Below, piece after piece: positions 29,102 through 38,933 of a stretch of DNA of 64,000 nt. Source of the stretch: Legionella jordanis (GTDB taxonomy: Bacteria; Pseudomonadota; Gammaproteobacteria; Legionellales; Legionellaceae). The notes under the pieces were generated by a model, which saw nothing but the letters and a program-made list of their open reading frames with translations, did no database searches and was not told the origin of the DNA. Both the position numbers and the translations under genes were made by a program. The DNA lies in the NCBI RefSeq assembly GCF_900637635.1, contig NZ_LR134383.1:2610001-2674000 (forward strand), written 5' to 3'. Every line of letters starts with the position of its first letter. Position 1 is the first letter of the stretch.

Positions 29102-30366
29102 CTAACGTTTGCAGTAAGTTTCGCGTGACAATAAGACGGCTATTAACGCAGCTATTGCCGCCACCGGGAACATCCACATGGCATATTGAAAGTCAGCGAC
29201 TGAGTAGTTTTGTGTATTCATACCAGCATGATGCTGCATTAACCAGCCAAATAACACCTGGCCAACGCCGGCCCCCCCATAATGAGCACGGAAGCAAAAC
29301 CTGTTGCTGCTCCGGTATTCTCTAAGGGGTTGCTTTCAGCGATAAGAGGATAACTGATGACCTGGGTACTAGTGAATAAACCCAAAGCAAAAAATAAAAT
29401 ACTTAACACAGTTTCTGATAGCACCGTATCCATAAACAAAGGAATCACAGTAATCAAGCTGGCAATGGCCCCTATAATCATGAGAGGCTTGCGGAGTCCT
29501 TGCCGATCAGAGAGCCATCCTACTAATGGACAACCGATAATGCTTCCTATAAAAATAAGGCTGACAACATTGCTGGCTGTGATTTGCGGCAAATGATGCG
29601 CCACTTGCAAATAACTAGCGCCCCATAAAGCACAAAGCACCATGATGGGTAAGTTCAGAAAACTGGTATAAAGCCCAGCCAGCCAGTTTTGTGGATTTCC
29701 CAGGGCTTGAGCAAAACTGAATTTAATTGCCCCTGTTTCTTTAAGCTTAATTTCCTTAGCAGGACTGTCTTGAATGATCCAATAGATCCATAGCAGCAGA
29801 AATGCCCCCGCAGCTCCATCAATTAACAAGGAATTACGCCAGCCATAATAATCATTCAGATGTGCAAAAGGCGTATGAGCAGTCATGCCACCAAGAAATG
29901 CCATAGTGACTATTGAGCCAATGACTAAAGCTTGGCGTCGCGGTGGAAACCAGCGCGACACCAGAACAACGCAGGACAAAAAGCAGAATGCATTGCCAAT
30001 TCCTGAGAGGAAATGAAAAAAACAGGCTAGTATAAAGGAATGAGTCAAGGCAAAACCCACAGTTCCGATGACGCATACAGACATGGCTGTTAGGATGACC
30101 GAGCGGGTAGAGTAACGATCGAGGATAATCCCTGCGGGCAGCAAGAACAGAATGTCTGCCCATAAATAAGTACTGGACATCCAGCTTAGTTGAGTGGCAT
30201 CCAGGTTAAAATCAGCACGTAAAGGTTGGTTAATGACGTCAAAAATATTTAATTGAAAAAATTCATAAAAGAAGAATAATCCAGCTGACAAGCAAACCAA
30301 CCACGCCATGAAATGGTTATCGGATGACACAGGATGAGCATCCGCTGCGACAGATTCTGACAACAT
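29102..30366 (-). pseudogene. MFS transporter gene interrupted by a frameshift in a 7-G tract
   Basis: The reading frame from 30366 encodes 375 residues of a normal MFS carrier and stops at 29239 after an odd tail. If one G is added to the run at 29272-29278 (C7 on the plus strand), the frame continues as GGAGVGQVLFGWLMQHHAG and on to YSVADFQYAMWMFPVAAIA, with a stop at 29102-29104. That tail aligns with the end of the neighbouring paralogue ([16 protein letters not shown]). So the gene is full-length apart from one base. It could be a true inactivation, phase variation in the tract, or a sequencing error. Confidence 0.85.
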
Positions 30367-30783
30367 TACTCCTCGGCAAGGCGCAAAATTTTGCCGCTAA
30401 TTATATCAAAAATTGCAACTAATTGGTACCTTTATTGCACAACTGCTTAATAAAAGCTTTTAATTCTTAATAATCAAGCAGTTTAACCCATTGATATTGT
30501 TAAAATTGCCCAGCAAGTTGATTGCAAACCCCTTCCCCTGCCTCGTTCTCAAGCCTGCCTGCAAGCACTGCATTGCCTGTAAAAAAGTAGCGGCATAGGA
30601 TTTATAAGACTAAGGGGCAGCAATATGGCCTGATAACAGCAGGAGTAAAATTCCTCTGCCCAAAGTTAATGGCCCTCAAAATATAACGACAGTCACTTAT
30701 CAGACTCAACCTCTTTGCAAATGGCTGCTAAAGGCATACCATGATGATTTCATCATGGAAAATTTTAATTAAGGATAGCAACT
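30367..30783. other. 417-bp gap without a gene, upstream of the alcohol dehydrogenase
   Basis: No coding frame with a plausible start was found. The part nearest the dehydrogenase holds an 8-bp inverted repeat (30739-30758). The rest shows only AT-rich sequence and a stretch of short GC-rich words around 30530-30600 without a clear structure. Confidence 0.5.
30739..30758. promoter_or_regulatory. Inverted repeat, possible operator before the alcohol dehydrogenase
   Basis: CCATGATG-ATTT-CATCATGG is a perfect 8-bp dyad located 25 bases before the ATG at 30784 and just upstream of the AAGGAT ribosome binding site. It could be a repressor operator or a leader hairpin. Confidence 0.45.
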
Positions 30784-31848
30784 ATGATTCCAGTTAAAGG
30801 CTATGCTGCACCTTCAGCCAAAGCCCCTCTTGAACCCTACTCATTTCAAAGAAGAGACGTTGGTGCTCATGATGTCTTAATTGATATTCGCTACTGTGGC
30901 ATCTGCCATTCAGATATCCATCAAGCCCGAGACGAATGGGGTGGCTCTTTGTTCCCAATGGTACCAGGACATGAAATTGTCGGGATTGTTACAGAGGTGG
31001 GTAAAGAAGTTCGTAAATTTAAGGTTGGCCAGCATGTGGGCGTCGGTTGCATGGTTAATTCCTGCCGTCATTGTGAAAATTGTGGAGACGGATTGGAGCA
31101 ATATTGCGCAGAAGGAGCCACGATGACTTACAATGGCATGGAACGGGATGGAAGCCAGGTAACTCAAGGGGGCTATTCAAATAAAATCATTGTGAACGAA
31201 GATTTTGTTTTGCATTTGCCTGAAAATTTGCCACTTGACGCCACAGCCCCTCTGCTTTGCGCAGGCATTACACTTTACTCTCCTCTTAGGCATTGGGGGG
31301 CAGGACCAGGTAAGCAAGTTGCCATTCTTGGTTTGGGTGGTTTAGGTCATGTGGGTGTCAAATTGGCTCATGCAATGGGTGCGGAGGTAACGGTGTTAAG
31401 CCATTCCAACCGCAAACAAGAAGACAGCAAACGCTTAGGGGCTGACCACTTCTATGCAACCTCCAACCCAGAGACATTTAAACAATTAGCTAATCATTTT
31501 GATTTAATCATCTGCACAGTCTCTGAGGGCATTGACTGGAATGAGTATTTAAAGCTCTTAAAGCGTGATGGGACAATGGTCCTACTCGGGGTTCCTGAAA
31601 AGAATGTACCTGTTGCTGCAATCTCTCTAATTGGCGGGAGGCGGTGCCTGGCTGGTTCTTTAATCGGAGGGATTAAAGAAACGCAGGAAATGCTTGATTT
31701 TTGCGGCGAGCATGATATCACGGCCGATATTGAACTTATTCCAATACAGAAGGTAAATGAAGCGTATGAGCGTGTGATGAAAAGTGATGTGCGCTATCGG
31801 TTTGTTATCGATATTGCCTCATTGGAAAATGCCCAAAGCAACGGATAA
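30784..31848 (+). CDS. Zinc-dependent alcohol dehydrogenase, YahK/cinnamyl-type
   Basis: A 354-residue medium-chain dehydrogenase using NAD(P)H for aldehyde/alcohol interconversion. Catalytic zinc residues are in [16 protein letters not shown] and [10 protein letters not shown]; the structural zinc site is [15 protein letters not shown]. The cofactor fold is [20 protein letters not shown], and the Ser after it (LSHSNRK) suggests NADPH preference. It matches the YahK/CAD group in length and in [22 protein letters not shown]4239 gene follows 24 bp later. Confidence 0.92.
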   Translation: MIPVKGYAAPSAKAPLEPYSFQRRDVGAHDVLIDIRYCGICHSDIHQARDEWGGSLFPMVPGHEIVGIVTEVGKEVRKFKVGQHVGVGCMVNSCRHCENCGDGLEQYCAEGATMTYNGMERDGSQVTQGGYSNKIIVNEDFVLHLPENLPLDATAPLLCAGITLYSPLRHWGAGPGKQVAILGLGGLGHVGVKLAHAMGAEVTVLSHSNRKQEDSKRLGADHFYATSNPETFKQLANHFDLIICTVSEGIDWNEYLKLLKRDGTMVLLGVPEKNVPVAAISLIGGRRCLAGSLIGGIKETQEMLDFCGEHDITADIELIPIQKVNEAYERVMKSDVRYRFVIDIASLENAQSNG

Positions 31849-31872
31849 GGTATTTTTTTGTAGGAAGGAGCC

Positions 31873-32658
31873 ATGTTTTTTCGCTATTTAATCAATTCAT
31901 TTTCAGTATGGCAACTGTTTTTAATCAATTTTTCCATACTGGCCTTGATTTCATTATTAGCCACTTATCTAGGCTCCCTCCTCATTTCCCCGGACAAAAT
32001 TGATCACGACTTCACTCGAAGTACAGACAGCGTGCTAAATATCCTAGGAAGCGGTTATGGCATTTTTTTAGGATTTGTGATCATTACTCTCTGGAACCAT
32101 TATCTTAATGTCCAGAAGATCGTTTACGAAGAAGCAGATGCAGCCAGTGCTTTGGTAAGGGAGTTAGAGGTTTTTCCAGCACAAGATGCTCAGCCGTTAA
32201 AACAAAGCATCAGAGACTATCTGGAAGCGGTTCGTAAAAATGAATGGCTCACCATGAGATTAGGTCAGGAAAGTAGCCAAACATGGGCCGCAACAGGCAA
32301 GTTATACACAATCCTGCAAAAGTTTACCCCTCATAACAGCAAAGAAGAGTTTTATTATCGCCAACTCATCTCCCATTTGGACACCATGCTGAAAGCGCGC
32401 CGCGATCGCCTAATTGCCGCCAAAAGCATCCTTAATAATGAATTGCGGACTGCCTTAATTTTAGGCGCTATTGTCATAGTTTTTCTATCAAGTCTGTTAA
32501 AATCCAGAGAAGGATCACTGCGGATTTTCTCCAATTTGTGTCTGGCGATGGTCCTCGGATTCAATTTAACTCTGGCTCTTAATTTTGATTTTCCTTTCTC
32601 AGGAGCAATTTCCGTCAGCGATAAACCTTTATATCAAGGAATGCTTGCAAAAATCTGA
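31873..32658 (+). CDS. DUF4239 (bestrophin-like) membrane protein
   Basis: A 261-residue protein with two N-terminal membrane helices, a soluble helical middle and two C-terminal helices (ALILGAIVIVFLSSLL and LCLAMVLGFNLTLALNF). The motif GSGYGIFLGFVIITLWNHY followed by EEADAASALVRE is typical of DUF4239. An anion-channel-like role is suggested for the fold but unproven. It starts after GGAAGGAG, 24 bp from the dehydrogenase gene, so the two may be co-transcribed. Confidence 0.8.
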   Translation: MFFRYLINSFSVWQLFLINFSILALISLLATYLGSLLISPDKIDHDFTRSTDSVLNILGSGYGIFLGFVIITLWNHYLNVQKIVYEEADAASALVRELEVFPAQDAQPLKQSIRDYLEAVRKNEWLTMRLGQESSQTWAATGKLYTILQKFTPHNSKEEFYYRQLISHLDTMLKARRDRLIAAKSILNNELRTALILGAIVIVFLSSLLKSREGSLRIFSNLCLAMVLGFNLTLALNFDFPFSGAISVSDKPLYQGMLAKI

Positions 32659-32708
32659 AAGAATCTTTTCAATGCACTCCTGTATTCATTTGAAACTATG
32701 GAGAAGCG

Positions 32709-33338
32709 ATGGCATTAGTATCGGAAGTTATTAGTGAGTTTCAGCAAGGTTTTGGCTACCTCGATGAAAACGGTCGTCGAATGGCCCCCAGGTATAAGTT
32801 TTGGGATCAACCACGGCTGCGAAAGAAGTTAACCGATGTAGTATTAACCAAGGAGCTGGAAAGCATAGCTGGTATTCTTAAAAAAAATATGTCTGATTTA
32901 CATTCACAGTATGGAACTGAAGAGTTTGAATTGCTTCAAAATTTGTTTTTTGAGTTAATTTCACAAGCCATGCATGAAGCTCGCATAAAGCGTTTTGCCC
33001 GTGGCAAAATAGAAACCAGTAATTATAGGGTGAACAATCATTACATCCTGGAACGTTCCGTTATTCCTGTAAAACCAGGCTTGTTTGAGAGTGAATTAAT
33101 AAACGGCCTAACCGCAATAAAAAATAAATTTCCCCAATATAGAGATTTTATTAATAATACATTGCAAAAAATGAATGAGACCACCATTACACCCTATACC
33201 TTCTTCCAGGACAGTATGTTTAAAGATGGCCGCGGTCGTGAGCATTATTCGTCGAGCTTTCAAGAATACCCAGCAGAGGATTTTTACAAACTTGAAATTC
33301 GCGAAATGTTCGCTAAACATCATCTACGAAGAATGTAG
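32709..33338 (+). CDS. Uncharacterised soluble protein
   Basis: A 209-residue soluble, mostly helical protein that I do not recognise. It is rich in charged residues, with a basic patch ARIKRFARGKIE in the middle and a C-terminal end EMFAKHHLRRM. No signal peptide, membrane segment or known motif is visible. GGAGAAG upstream supports the ATG at 32709. It follows the DUF4239 gene by 50 bp and is convergent with another unknown gene. Confidence 0.65.
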   Translation: MALVSEVISEFQQGFGYLDENGRRMAPRYKFWDQPRLRKKLTDVVLTKELESIAGILKKNMSDLHSQYGTEEFELLQNLFFELISQAMHEARIKRFARGKIETSNYRVNNHYILERSVIPVKPGLFESELINGLTAIKNKFPQYRDFINNTLQKMNETTITPYTFFQDSMFKDGRGREHYSSSFQEYPAEDFYKLEIREMFAKHHLRRM

Positions 33339-33371
33339 TCTGGCTAATATTCAGGAGTTTGGGATTACCAT

Positions 33372-34097
33372 TTAAAAGTAGGACTGCTGCTCATGACAAC
33401 TAACATGTTTAGTCGTCGCATCCAGTACGTATTGATATACTTTAATTAAGAACTCTTTTTTGGTTTGATTAAATTCATTTTCAATGCATTCAATCTGTTG
33501 GCGAGATAATGATTCCGGCTTTACAGATTGAATGGCTTTTCTCATTCTACCCAATCTTAAAGCATCGAAATAAAAGAAAGAATTGCTTTGGTAAATTCGC
33601 TCATTGAATATTAAATTCTTAAACTCAGTATTTACGGTAAAACTTCGTATCTCACCTTGACTCATGGTTTTATTAAAAAGAAAGCAGATTTTATTTAACA
33701 GGAAAAATTCCCTAAAAATCCCAGCGGTGGTCTTATTTACAATTGAGCAATTAATAAGAGGTAAGGCCAGACCAACGTAGTTCAAAAAAAGAATATCAAA
33801 TATCTTTTCGATATAATTTTCGACATCTTTTTCTCGATGGGCTTTAAAAGCCCTCCTAATGAAATGATAATCAAAACCATCTTTAGAAAATGAATTCACT
33901 CCATTATCCAGGTACCATATTAGATAGAAATTACCTTCCCAAGGATTTTTAAAATATTCTTCCACGACCCTATTTTGTATTCGACGTATCTCATCAATCA
34001 GTGTGGCTGTTAATACCAGACGCGCTTTCGGCCTCAGACAAATTCCCATTCCATTTCTATTGATTTCCCTGATCGTTAGTAGCTCAAGGGTTGACAT
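33372..34097 (-). CDS. Uncharacterised soluble protein
   Basis: A 241-residue protein without recognised family. It contains aromatic-rich stretches (YFKNPWEGNFYLIWYLDNG) and a helical C-terminal third (LSRQQIECIENEFNQTKKEF). No export signal. It is divergent from lpxA and convergent with the 32709 gene. The high Phe/Asn/Lys content fits an accessory gene. Could be a lineage-specific effector or regulator; there is nothing decisive in the sequence. Confidence 0.6.
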   Translation of the reverse strand: MSTLELLTIREINRNGMGICLRPKARLVLTATLIDEIRRIQNRVVEEYFKNPWEGNFYLIWYLDNGVNSFSKDGFDYHFIRRAFKAHREKDVENYIEKIFDILFLNYVGLALPLINCSIVNKTTAGIFREFFLLNKICFLFNKTMSQGEIRSFTVNTEFKNLIFNERIYQSNSFFYFDALRLGRMRKAIQSVKPESLSRQQIECIENEFNQTKKEFLIKVYQYVLDATTKHVSCHEQQSYF

Positions 34098-34234
34098 AGT
34101 CTCTTCTGAACGTAAACGGTTCCAAAAGTATAGTTTGCAATCCCGCTATGTTCAGATTTTATGCAATTATTAATTGACATTGGTTGTTTTTTGTTCATAA
34201 ATTAAAAAATGTTTCTCTTTCACTCTTAGGTAAG

Positions 34235-35044
34235 ATGGTTATGAATAAAATTCATGAATTAGTCGTAGTTGAAAAAGGAGCAGTATTGGGAGATAACATT
34301 GAAATAAACCCTTTTTGCAGCATTGGGAGTGAAGTGGTCATTGAGGATAATGTAAAAATTCATGAACACGTTGTCATTAAAGGAAAAACAGTCATAGGAG
34401 CCGGTACAGAAATATACCCTTTTGCCAGCATTGGCCTACCTCCACAGGATTTAAAATATCGAGGAGAAAGATCCGAAACCATCATAGGTAAAAATTGCCA
34501 AATAAGAGAACACGTAACTATTCATGCTGGTACAGCCTCAGGGATAATGCTCACCAAGGTGGGAGATAATTGCTTGCTGATGGCAGGCTCACACGTGGCT
34601 CACGATTGCATTGTAGGCAATGAAGTCATCATAGCCAATTGCGCCGCCCTGGCCGGCCATGTTGTGATTGATGATTTTTGCATCATTGGGGGGCTTGCGG
34701 CAATTCTACAATTTGTAAGAATTGGCAAATATGCCATGATTTGCGGAATGACCGGGGTAACTACTAATGTTCCTCCCTTTGCCATGGTTTTCGGCAACCG
34801 TGGCTATCTATCCGGGCTAAACCTCGTGGGAATGAAAAGACGAGGATTTACTCGCGAGGAAATTAAAGAAATCAATTCATTATATAAAATAATTTTTTTT
34901 AATAATGAGCTGAGTTTTAAAGCCCGAGTCGAAGCCGCAAAAGAAAGGGTAAATAGCATTCATGGCCAGGAAATCATTAACTTCTTATCCGAAAATTCAA
35001 AGAAAAACTTTTGTCAACCAAGGATGAACAATGAAGCCGAATAA
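34235..35044 (+). CDS. lpxA: LpxA-type acyl-ACP--UDP-N-acetylglucosamine O-acyltransferase
   Basis: First enzyme of lipid A synthesis, adding a hydroxyacyl chain to UDP-GlcNAc. About 269 residues, built of left-handed beta-helix hexapeptides, with the catalytic His in GSHVAHDCIVGNEV and the sequence ASIGLPPQDLKYRGERS typical of LpxA. I start at ATG 34235 or 34241 (TTAGG upstream); a TTG at 34184 would add 17 residues with no family match. It overlaps lpxI by 14 bp. No lpxD or fabZ is adjacent, so this may be a second copy beside the usual cluster. Confidence 0.9.
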   Translation: MVMNKIHELVVVEKGAVLGDNIEINPFCSIGSEVVIEDNVKIHEHVVIKGKTVIGAGTEIYPFASIGLPPQDLKYRGERSETIIGKNCQIREHVTIHAGTASGIMLTKVGDNCLLMAGSHVAHDCIVGNEVIIANCAALAGHVVIDDFCIIGGLAAILQFVRIGKYAMICGMTGVTTNVPPFAMVFGNRGYLSGLNLVGMKRRGFTREEIKEINSLYKIIFFNNELSFKARVEAAKERVNSIHGQEIINFLSENSKKNFCQPRMNNEAE

Positions 35045-35840
35045 AATTGCGCTGATAGCGGGAGAAGGTGATCTCCCGGCTGAAATCTTTCATCAATGTA
35101 AGAAAGATGAAATAGAAATTAAAATTCTTAACGTGTCTGGGGGAGAAAACTTCAAATTGGCTGATGAAGATTTTTTACCAGTGGATAAAAATAATTTACC
35201 CAACATTATCGCCTTATTAAAGAAAGAAGGGTTTAACGATCTGGTTTTTGCTGGCAGGGTTGAGCACTCTTTGCTGTTTGAAGATTATAGCCATCTGCGC
35301 ATGCCAAACTCCACCTCATTGCAAGAGGTGATCAGCCAGGGAGACAACAGCTATTTTTCAGGCATTGTTCAGTTTGTGGAATCCTTAGGCTTTTGTGTTA
35401 TCGGAGTTCATGAAATTCTCAAGGAATCGGTTGTTCAAAAAGAGCTGTTAACCGAAGTTCATCCCTCTGAAAACTGTCAAAAAGACATCCAATTAGGGTT
35501 TAGAATTGCCAAAAATATTGGCGACATGGACATTGGGCAGGCTGTTATTCTGGAGAATGGCTATGTCTTGGGTGTTGAGGCCATTGAAGGGACTGACAAT
35601 TTGATTAAACGTTGCCAACAATTTAAATCCCCGCACAGGAGTGGTGTTTTGGTTAAAATCAAAAAGAAGAATCAGGAAATTCGCATAGATCTCCCGGTGA
35701 TTGGCGAAACCACGATTAAACATGTGTTCAAAGCCAATCTCGCTGGTGTTGCTCTCGAGGCGGGCGCATCCATTCTCATTAATAAAGAACAAGTAATTAA
35801 AACCGCGAATCAACTCGGCCTGTTTATCATTGGTGTTTAA
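35031..35840 (+). CDS. lpxI: LpxI-type UDP-2,3-diacylglucosamine pyrophosphatase
   Basis: A 269-residue enzyme performing the fourth step of lipid A synthesis in organisms without LpxH. The opening KIALIAGEGDLPAEIFHQCK and the C-terminal LPVIGETTIKHVFKANLAGV with ALEAGASILINKE match the family (DUF1009 type). It overlaps lpxA by 14 bp, giving a two-enzyme lipid A operon. The MFS gene follows 12 bp later and could belong to the same transcript. Confidence 0.9.
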   Translation: MKPNKIALIAGEGDLPAEIFHQCKKDEIEIKILNVSGGENFKLADEDFLPVDKNNLPNIIALLKKEGFNDLVFAGRVEHSLLFEDYSHLRMPNSTSLQEVISQGDNSYFSGIVQFVESLGFCVIGVHEILKESVVQKELLTEVHPSENCQKDIQLGFRIAKNIGDMDIGQAVILENGYVLGVEAIEGTDNLIKRCQQFKSPHRSGVLVKIKKKNQEIRIDLPVIGETTIKHVFKANLAGVALEAGASILINKEQVIKTANQLGLFIIGV

Positions 35841-35851
35841 AAATTTTAGCC

Positions 35852-37036
35852 ATGATCAAACATTTCTTAACAGTAAAACATTTGCCTTATGGCATGCTGT
35901 TTCTGGTGAGCTTAAGTTCAAGCATAATGCCGCCTCTGATTGGCCCTTTATTTATAAGCCAGTACGGAATTTTACCTCATGAAAGTCAATATTTCAGACT
36001 AAATGCCTATGGATTTACCGTAGGATTTTATTTCATTGGCACCATCATTGGCAGCTACATCTGGGGAGCTATCTCCGACAATGTTGGTACTAAAAAAACC
36101 CTATTGTATTGCCTTGTAGGTTCCATTTTCTCCTATCTCATTTGTATATACGCTTTGGTTCAAATCAGTTTTGTATTATTCATGCTAGGGCGAACGTTAG
36201 ATGGCATCATGTCGGGAAGAAGAGCCGTTATACTTGCTGCCTTGTCCCAGCTTAAAACTCCCAAGAACACTGTTTTTAGAGTGGCTGAACTGTTTAATGC
36301 CGGCGGCCTTCTCATTGGCCCCATTCTTTCTAGTCTGGTTTTAAGTTATGCCGATACAGCTGAGCCGCTTTATTATTATTCAGGTCCTTTGCTGGTGGTA
36401 TTGTTTCTAACAATAATCAATATTGCCATAATTCCCCTGGTGAAAGAGGATAGACAAACTTCTCAAATTAATTTAGAAGAGCAATTCCATTTAAAAAAGA
36501 TAATGAAACAGTCGGTGATTATTGAATATTTTTTCCTGCAAATGGCTTGGTATTTATTCTATATCGCCATACTGCCCTTTTCGATTTTAAGGATGAAATT
36601 TAACAGTTTCTCCATTGGTGTTTTTTTCTCTTCCTTGGTTTTGGCCTACATGTTGTTTTTAGCCATTCAGAAAAGTTTGATGCGCACTTTATATTTTGAT
36701 GTAAAAGTACTGGCGCTAGTGGTTTTAATCGTATCTTTAATCATTATGGGACAGGTCAATGCCCAATTGATGTTCTTTACCTTGCTCAACATAGGCGTCG
36801 TATTCTCCTACTCGCTGCTTAATCCTCATTACACCACCATCATTTCAAAGATTTCAAACGAATCTAACCAAGGAAAAATATTAGGGATTCAATCAGCAGT
36901 AAACGCTGTTTCTTCAGCCATTGTTGCTTTGCTGTCCGGTTCATTGATGAATATTTCATTGAACTTGCCGTTTTATATTGCAGGAGGATTTGCCCTCCTG
37001 GTTTTCCTGTTGGTCCGTCTAAAAAGTAATGGTTAA
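35852..37036 (+). CDS. MFS transporter downstream of lpxA-lpxI
   Basis: A 394-residue, 12-helix major facilitator with the loop motif GAISDNVGTKKTLLYCLVG and LGRTLDGIMSGRRAVILAAL. It resembles drug/proton antiporters of the Bcr/TetA layout, but the substrate is open. It starts 11 bp after the lpxI stop, suggesting co-transcription. A link to lipid or glycolipid export would be speculation. Confidence 0.85.
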   Translation: MIKHFLTVKHLPYGMLFLVSLSSSIMPPLIGPLFISQYGILPHESQYFRLNAYGFTVGFYFIGTIIGSYIWGAISDNVGTKKTLLYCLVGSIFSYLICIYALVQISFVLFMLGRTLDGIMSGRRAVILAALSQLKTPKNTVFRVAELFNAGGLLIGPILSSLVLSYADTAEPLYYYSGPLLVVLFLTIINIAIIPLVKEDRQTSQINLEEQFHLKKIMKQSVIIEYFFLQMAWYLFYIAILPFSILRMKFNSFSIGVFFSSLVLAYMLFLAIQKSLMRTLYFDVKVLALVVLIVSLIIMGQVNAQLMFFTLLNIGVVFSYSLLNPHYTTIISKISNESNQGKILGIQSAVNAVSSAIVALLSGSLMNISLNLPFYIAGGFALLVFLLVRLKSNG

Positions 37037-37166
37037 AAACGCCCTCACCTGTTCACCACTATATTCTATTTTTATAATCCTTAAAGGCCAATTCAGCTGC
37101 GCATAATCTTTGCAAATTGCTAGAAAATGTCCTATTTTTTATATATTTGAGATCCTGTGCATTATT

Positions 37167-38933
37167 ATGAAATCCTTAAAATGTCCAAGTTGCGGAGCCA
37201 GTTCTAAATCTCCGCTCATCAACGGGATCTCAGACGACAACCAGGCTCTTTTGCAATCATTTGTTCAAGATTGTGAAGATTACGCCCTCTTTTTATTGGA
37301 TGCTCATGGTTTCATCATCAGTTGGAACAGCGGGGCAGAAATCATTAAAGGATACAAGGAAGAGGAAATTCTAGGTAAACATTTTTCAATCTTCTATCCT
37401 CCTGAGGCAGTTAAAAATCATTTCCCAGAATATGAACTTGAAATGGCGAGCAAACATGGTCGTTTTGAAGACCTTGGTTGGCGGGTACGTAAGGGAGGTT
37501 CACGTTTTTGGGCTAATGTAATTATTACTGCCATAAAAGATGATCAAGGTAAAACAATTGGTTATGGTAAAGTCACCCGCGATTTAACTGAGCGAAAAAA
37601 TTTTGAAGAAAAAATCAATTTTTTATTAAATCATGACATGCTTACAGGTTTGTATAACCGGACGGCCTTTATAGAAACTTTAAAAAGAGAACTAAACAAA
37701 TCCAGACGAAATGATACTTCCGTTGCTGTATTAATGCTTGATGTAGATGATTTTAAAAACATCAATGATTCCTATGGTCACTATATAGGTGACAAGCTGT
37801 TGATATCCATTGCCGACAAATTACAACAATGCGTTCGCAAAGAGGACTTTGTGGCACGGCTCGGAGGTGATGAGTTCGTAATCATTTTCCCTAACATAAA
37901 AAATGAATCCGACATCGAATTGCTCGCGCAAAAATTACTCGCCCGCTTTAAAAAACCGGTTAAACTCGAAAGTCATTGCTTTTACTCAACAGTCAGCATT
38001 GGAATTTCAGTTTCCTCAAAGGTGAATCATGATTGCACAAGCCTGGTGAAAAATGCTGATATCGCTTTATCTTCCGTCAAGAATTTTGGACACAGCAATT
38101 ATCAATTTTTCTCAGATGAACTCAGCTCAATGTTTAAAAAAAATTCTGAATTGCAAAGTTTATTGCCTCTTGCGATTGCCAATAACGAACTCTTCCTGGT
38201 CTTCCAACCACAATACAATTTATCGAATAGAAGGATTGTCGGAATTGAGGCCCTGCTTCGATGGCAACAATCCCAACTAGGATTAATCATGCCGGATGAC
38301 TTTATTCCAATCGCTGAAAAAAGTGGAATTATTGTGCAACTTGGCGAATGGGTATTAAAAACTGCTTGTACACAGTATATGTCATGGTTGGCTGAGGGCT
38401 TAGTATCTAAAGAAATCAAATTAGCGGTTAATGTTTCTCCCCTTCAGTTATCCCAAGAAAAATTCATTGATTCATTCATGCTGGTCCTTAAAGATTCTAA
38501 AATCCCACCGCAATATTTAGAGCTGGAATTAACAGAAACAGCCGTCATGTTAAACTCAGTGGATTTGGATGCTATTTTTAGGCAATTACAAAACATCGGT
38601 GTTAGCATAGCAATCGATGATTTTGGGACAGGCTATTCATCACTGAGTCGAATCAAAGAACTACCAGTTAGCACATTAAAAATAGACCGATCATTCATAC
38701 AAGGCATAGATAAAACAGCCAATGATGCAACCCTTGTAAAATCCATCATTACCCTGGGTAAAAATTTAGGTCTGACTATCATCTCTGAGGGCGTGGAAAC
38801 TGAGGAACAAATTCAGATACTGAGCCGCTATCGTTGTAAAATCGTGCAAGGGTTTTATTTTGGAGAAAAACCCCTGCGCCGGGAAGAACTCACCCAACTG
38901 CTTAGGGAACAACAAGCCACTTTGTCTAAATAG
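37167..38933 (+). CDS. PAS-GGDEF-EAL protein, c-di-GMP synthesis and breakdown
   Basis: A 588-residue cytoplasmic signalling protein. Start placed at ATG 37167 (MKSLKCPSCGASSKS), as the longer TTG form is unlikely. A small CxxC zinc-ribbon-like start (KCPSCG) precedes a PAS domain (about 30-150, ISWNSGAEIIKGYKEEEILG). Then come GGDEF (RLGGDEF intact, with an inhibitory RKED five residues before it) and EAL (GIEALLRWQ, ELTETAVM, IDDFGTGYSSL, KIDRSFI and EGVE). All residues needed for both activities appear present, so it may be bifunctional. Confidence 0.92.
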   Translation: MKSLKCPSCGASSKSPLINGISDDNQALLQSFVQDCEDYALFLLDAHGFIISWNSGAEIIKGYKEEEILGKHFSIFYPPEAVKNHFPEYELEMASKHGRFEDLGWRVRKGGSRFWANVIITAIKDDQGKTIGYGKVTRDLTERKNFEEKINFLLNHDMLTGLYNRTAFIETLKRELNKSRRNDTSVAVLMLDVDDFKNINDSYGHYIGDKLLISIADKLQQCVRKEDFVARLGGDEFVIIFPNIKNESDIELLAQKLLARFKKPVKLESHCFYSTVSIGISVSSKVNHDCTSLVKNADIALSSVKNFGHSNYQFFSDELSSMFKKNSELQSLLPLAIANNELFLVFQPQYNLSNRRIVGIEALLRWQQSQLGLIMPDDFIPIAEKSGIIVQLGEWVLKTACTQYMSWLAEGLVSKEIKLAVNVSPLQLSQEKFIDSFMLVLKDSKIPPQYLELELTETAVMLNSVDLDAIFRQLQNIGVSIAIDDFGTGYSSLSRIKELPVSTLKIDRSFIQGIDKTANDATLVKSIITLGKNLGLTIISEGVETEEQIQILSRYRCKIVQGFYFGEKPLRREELTQLLREQQATLSK

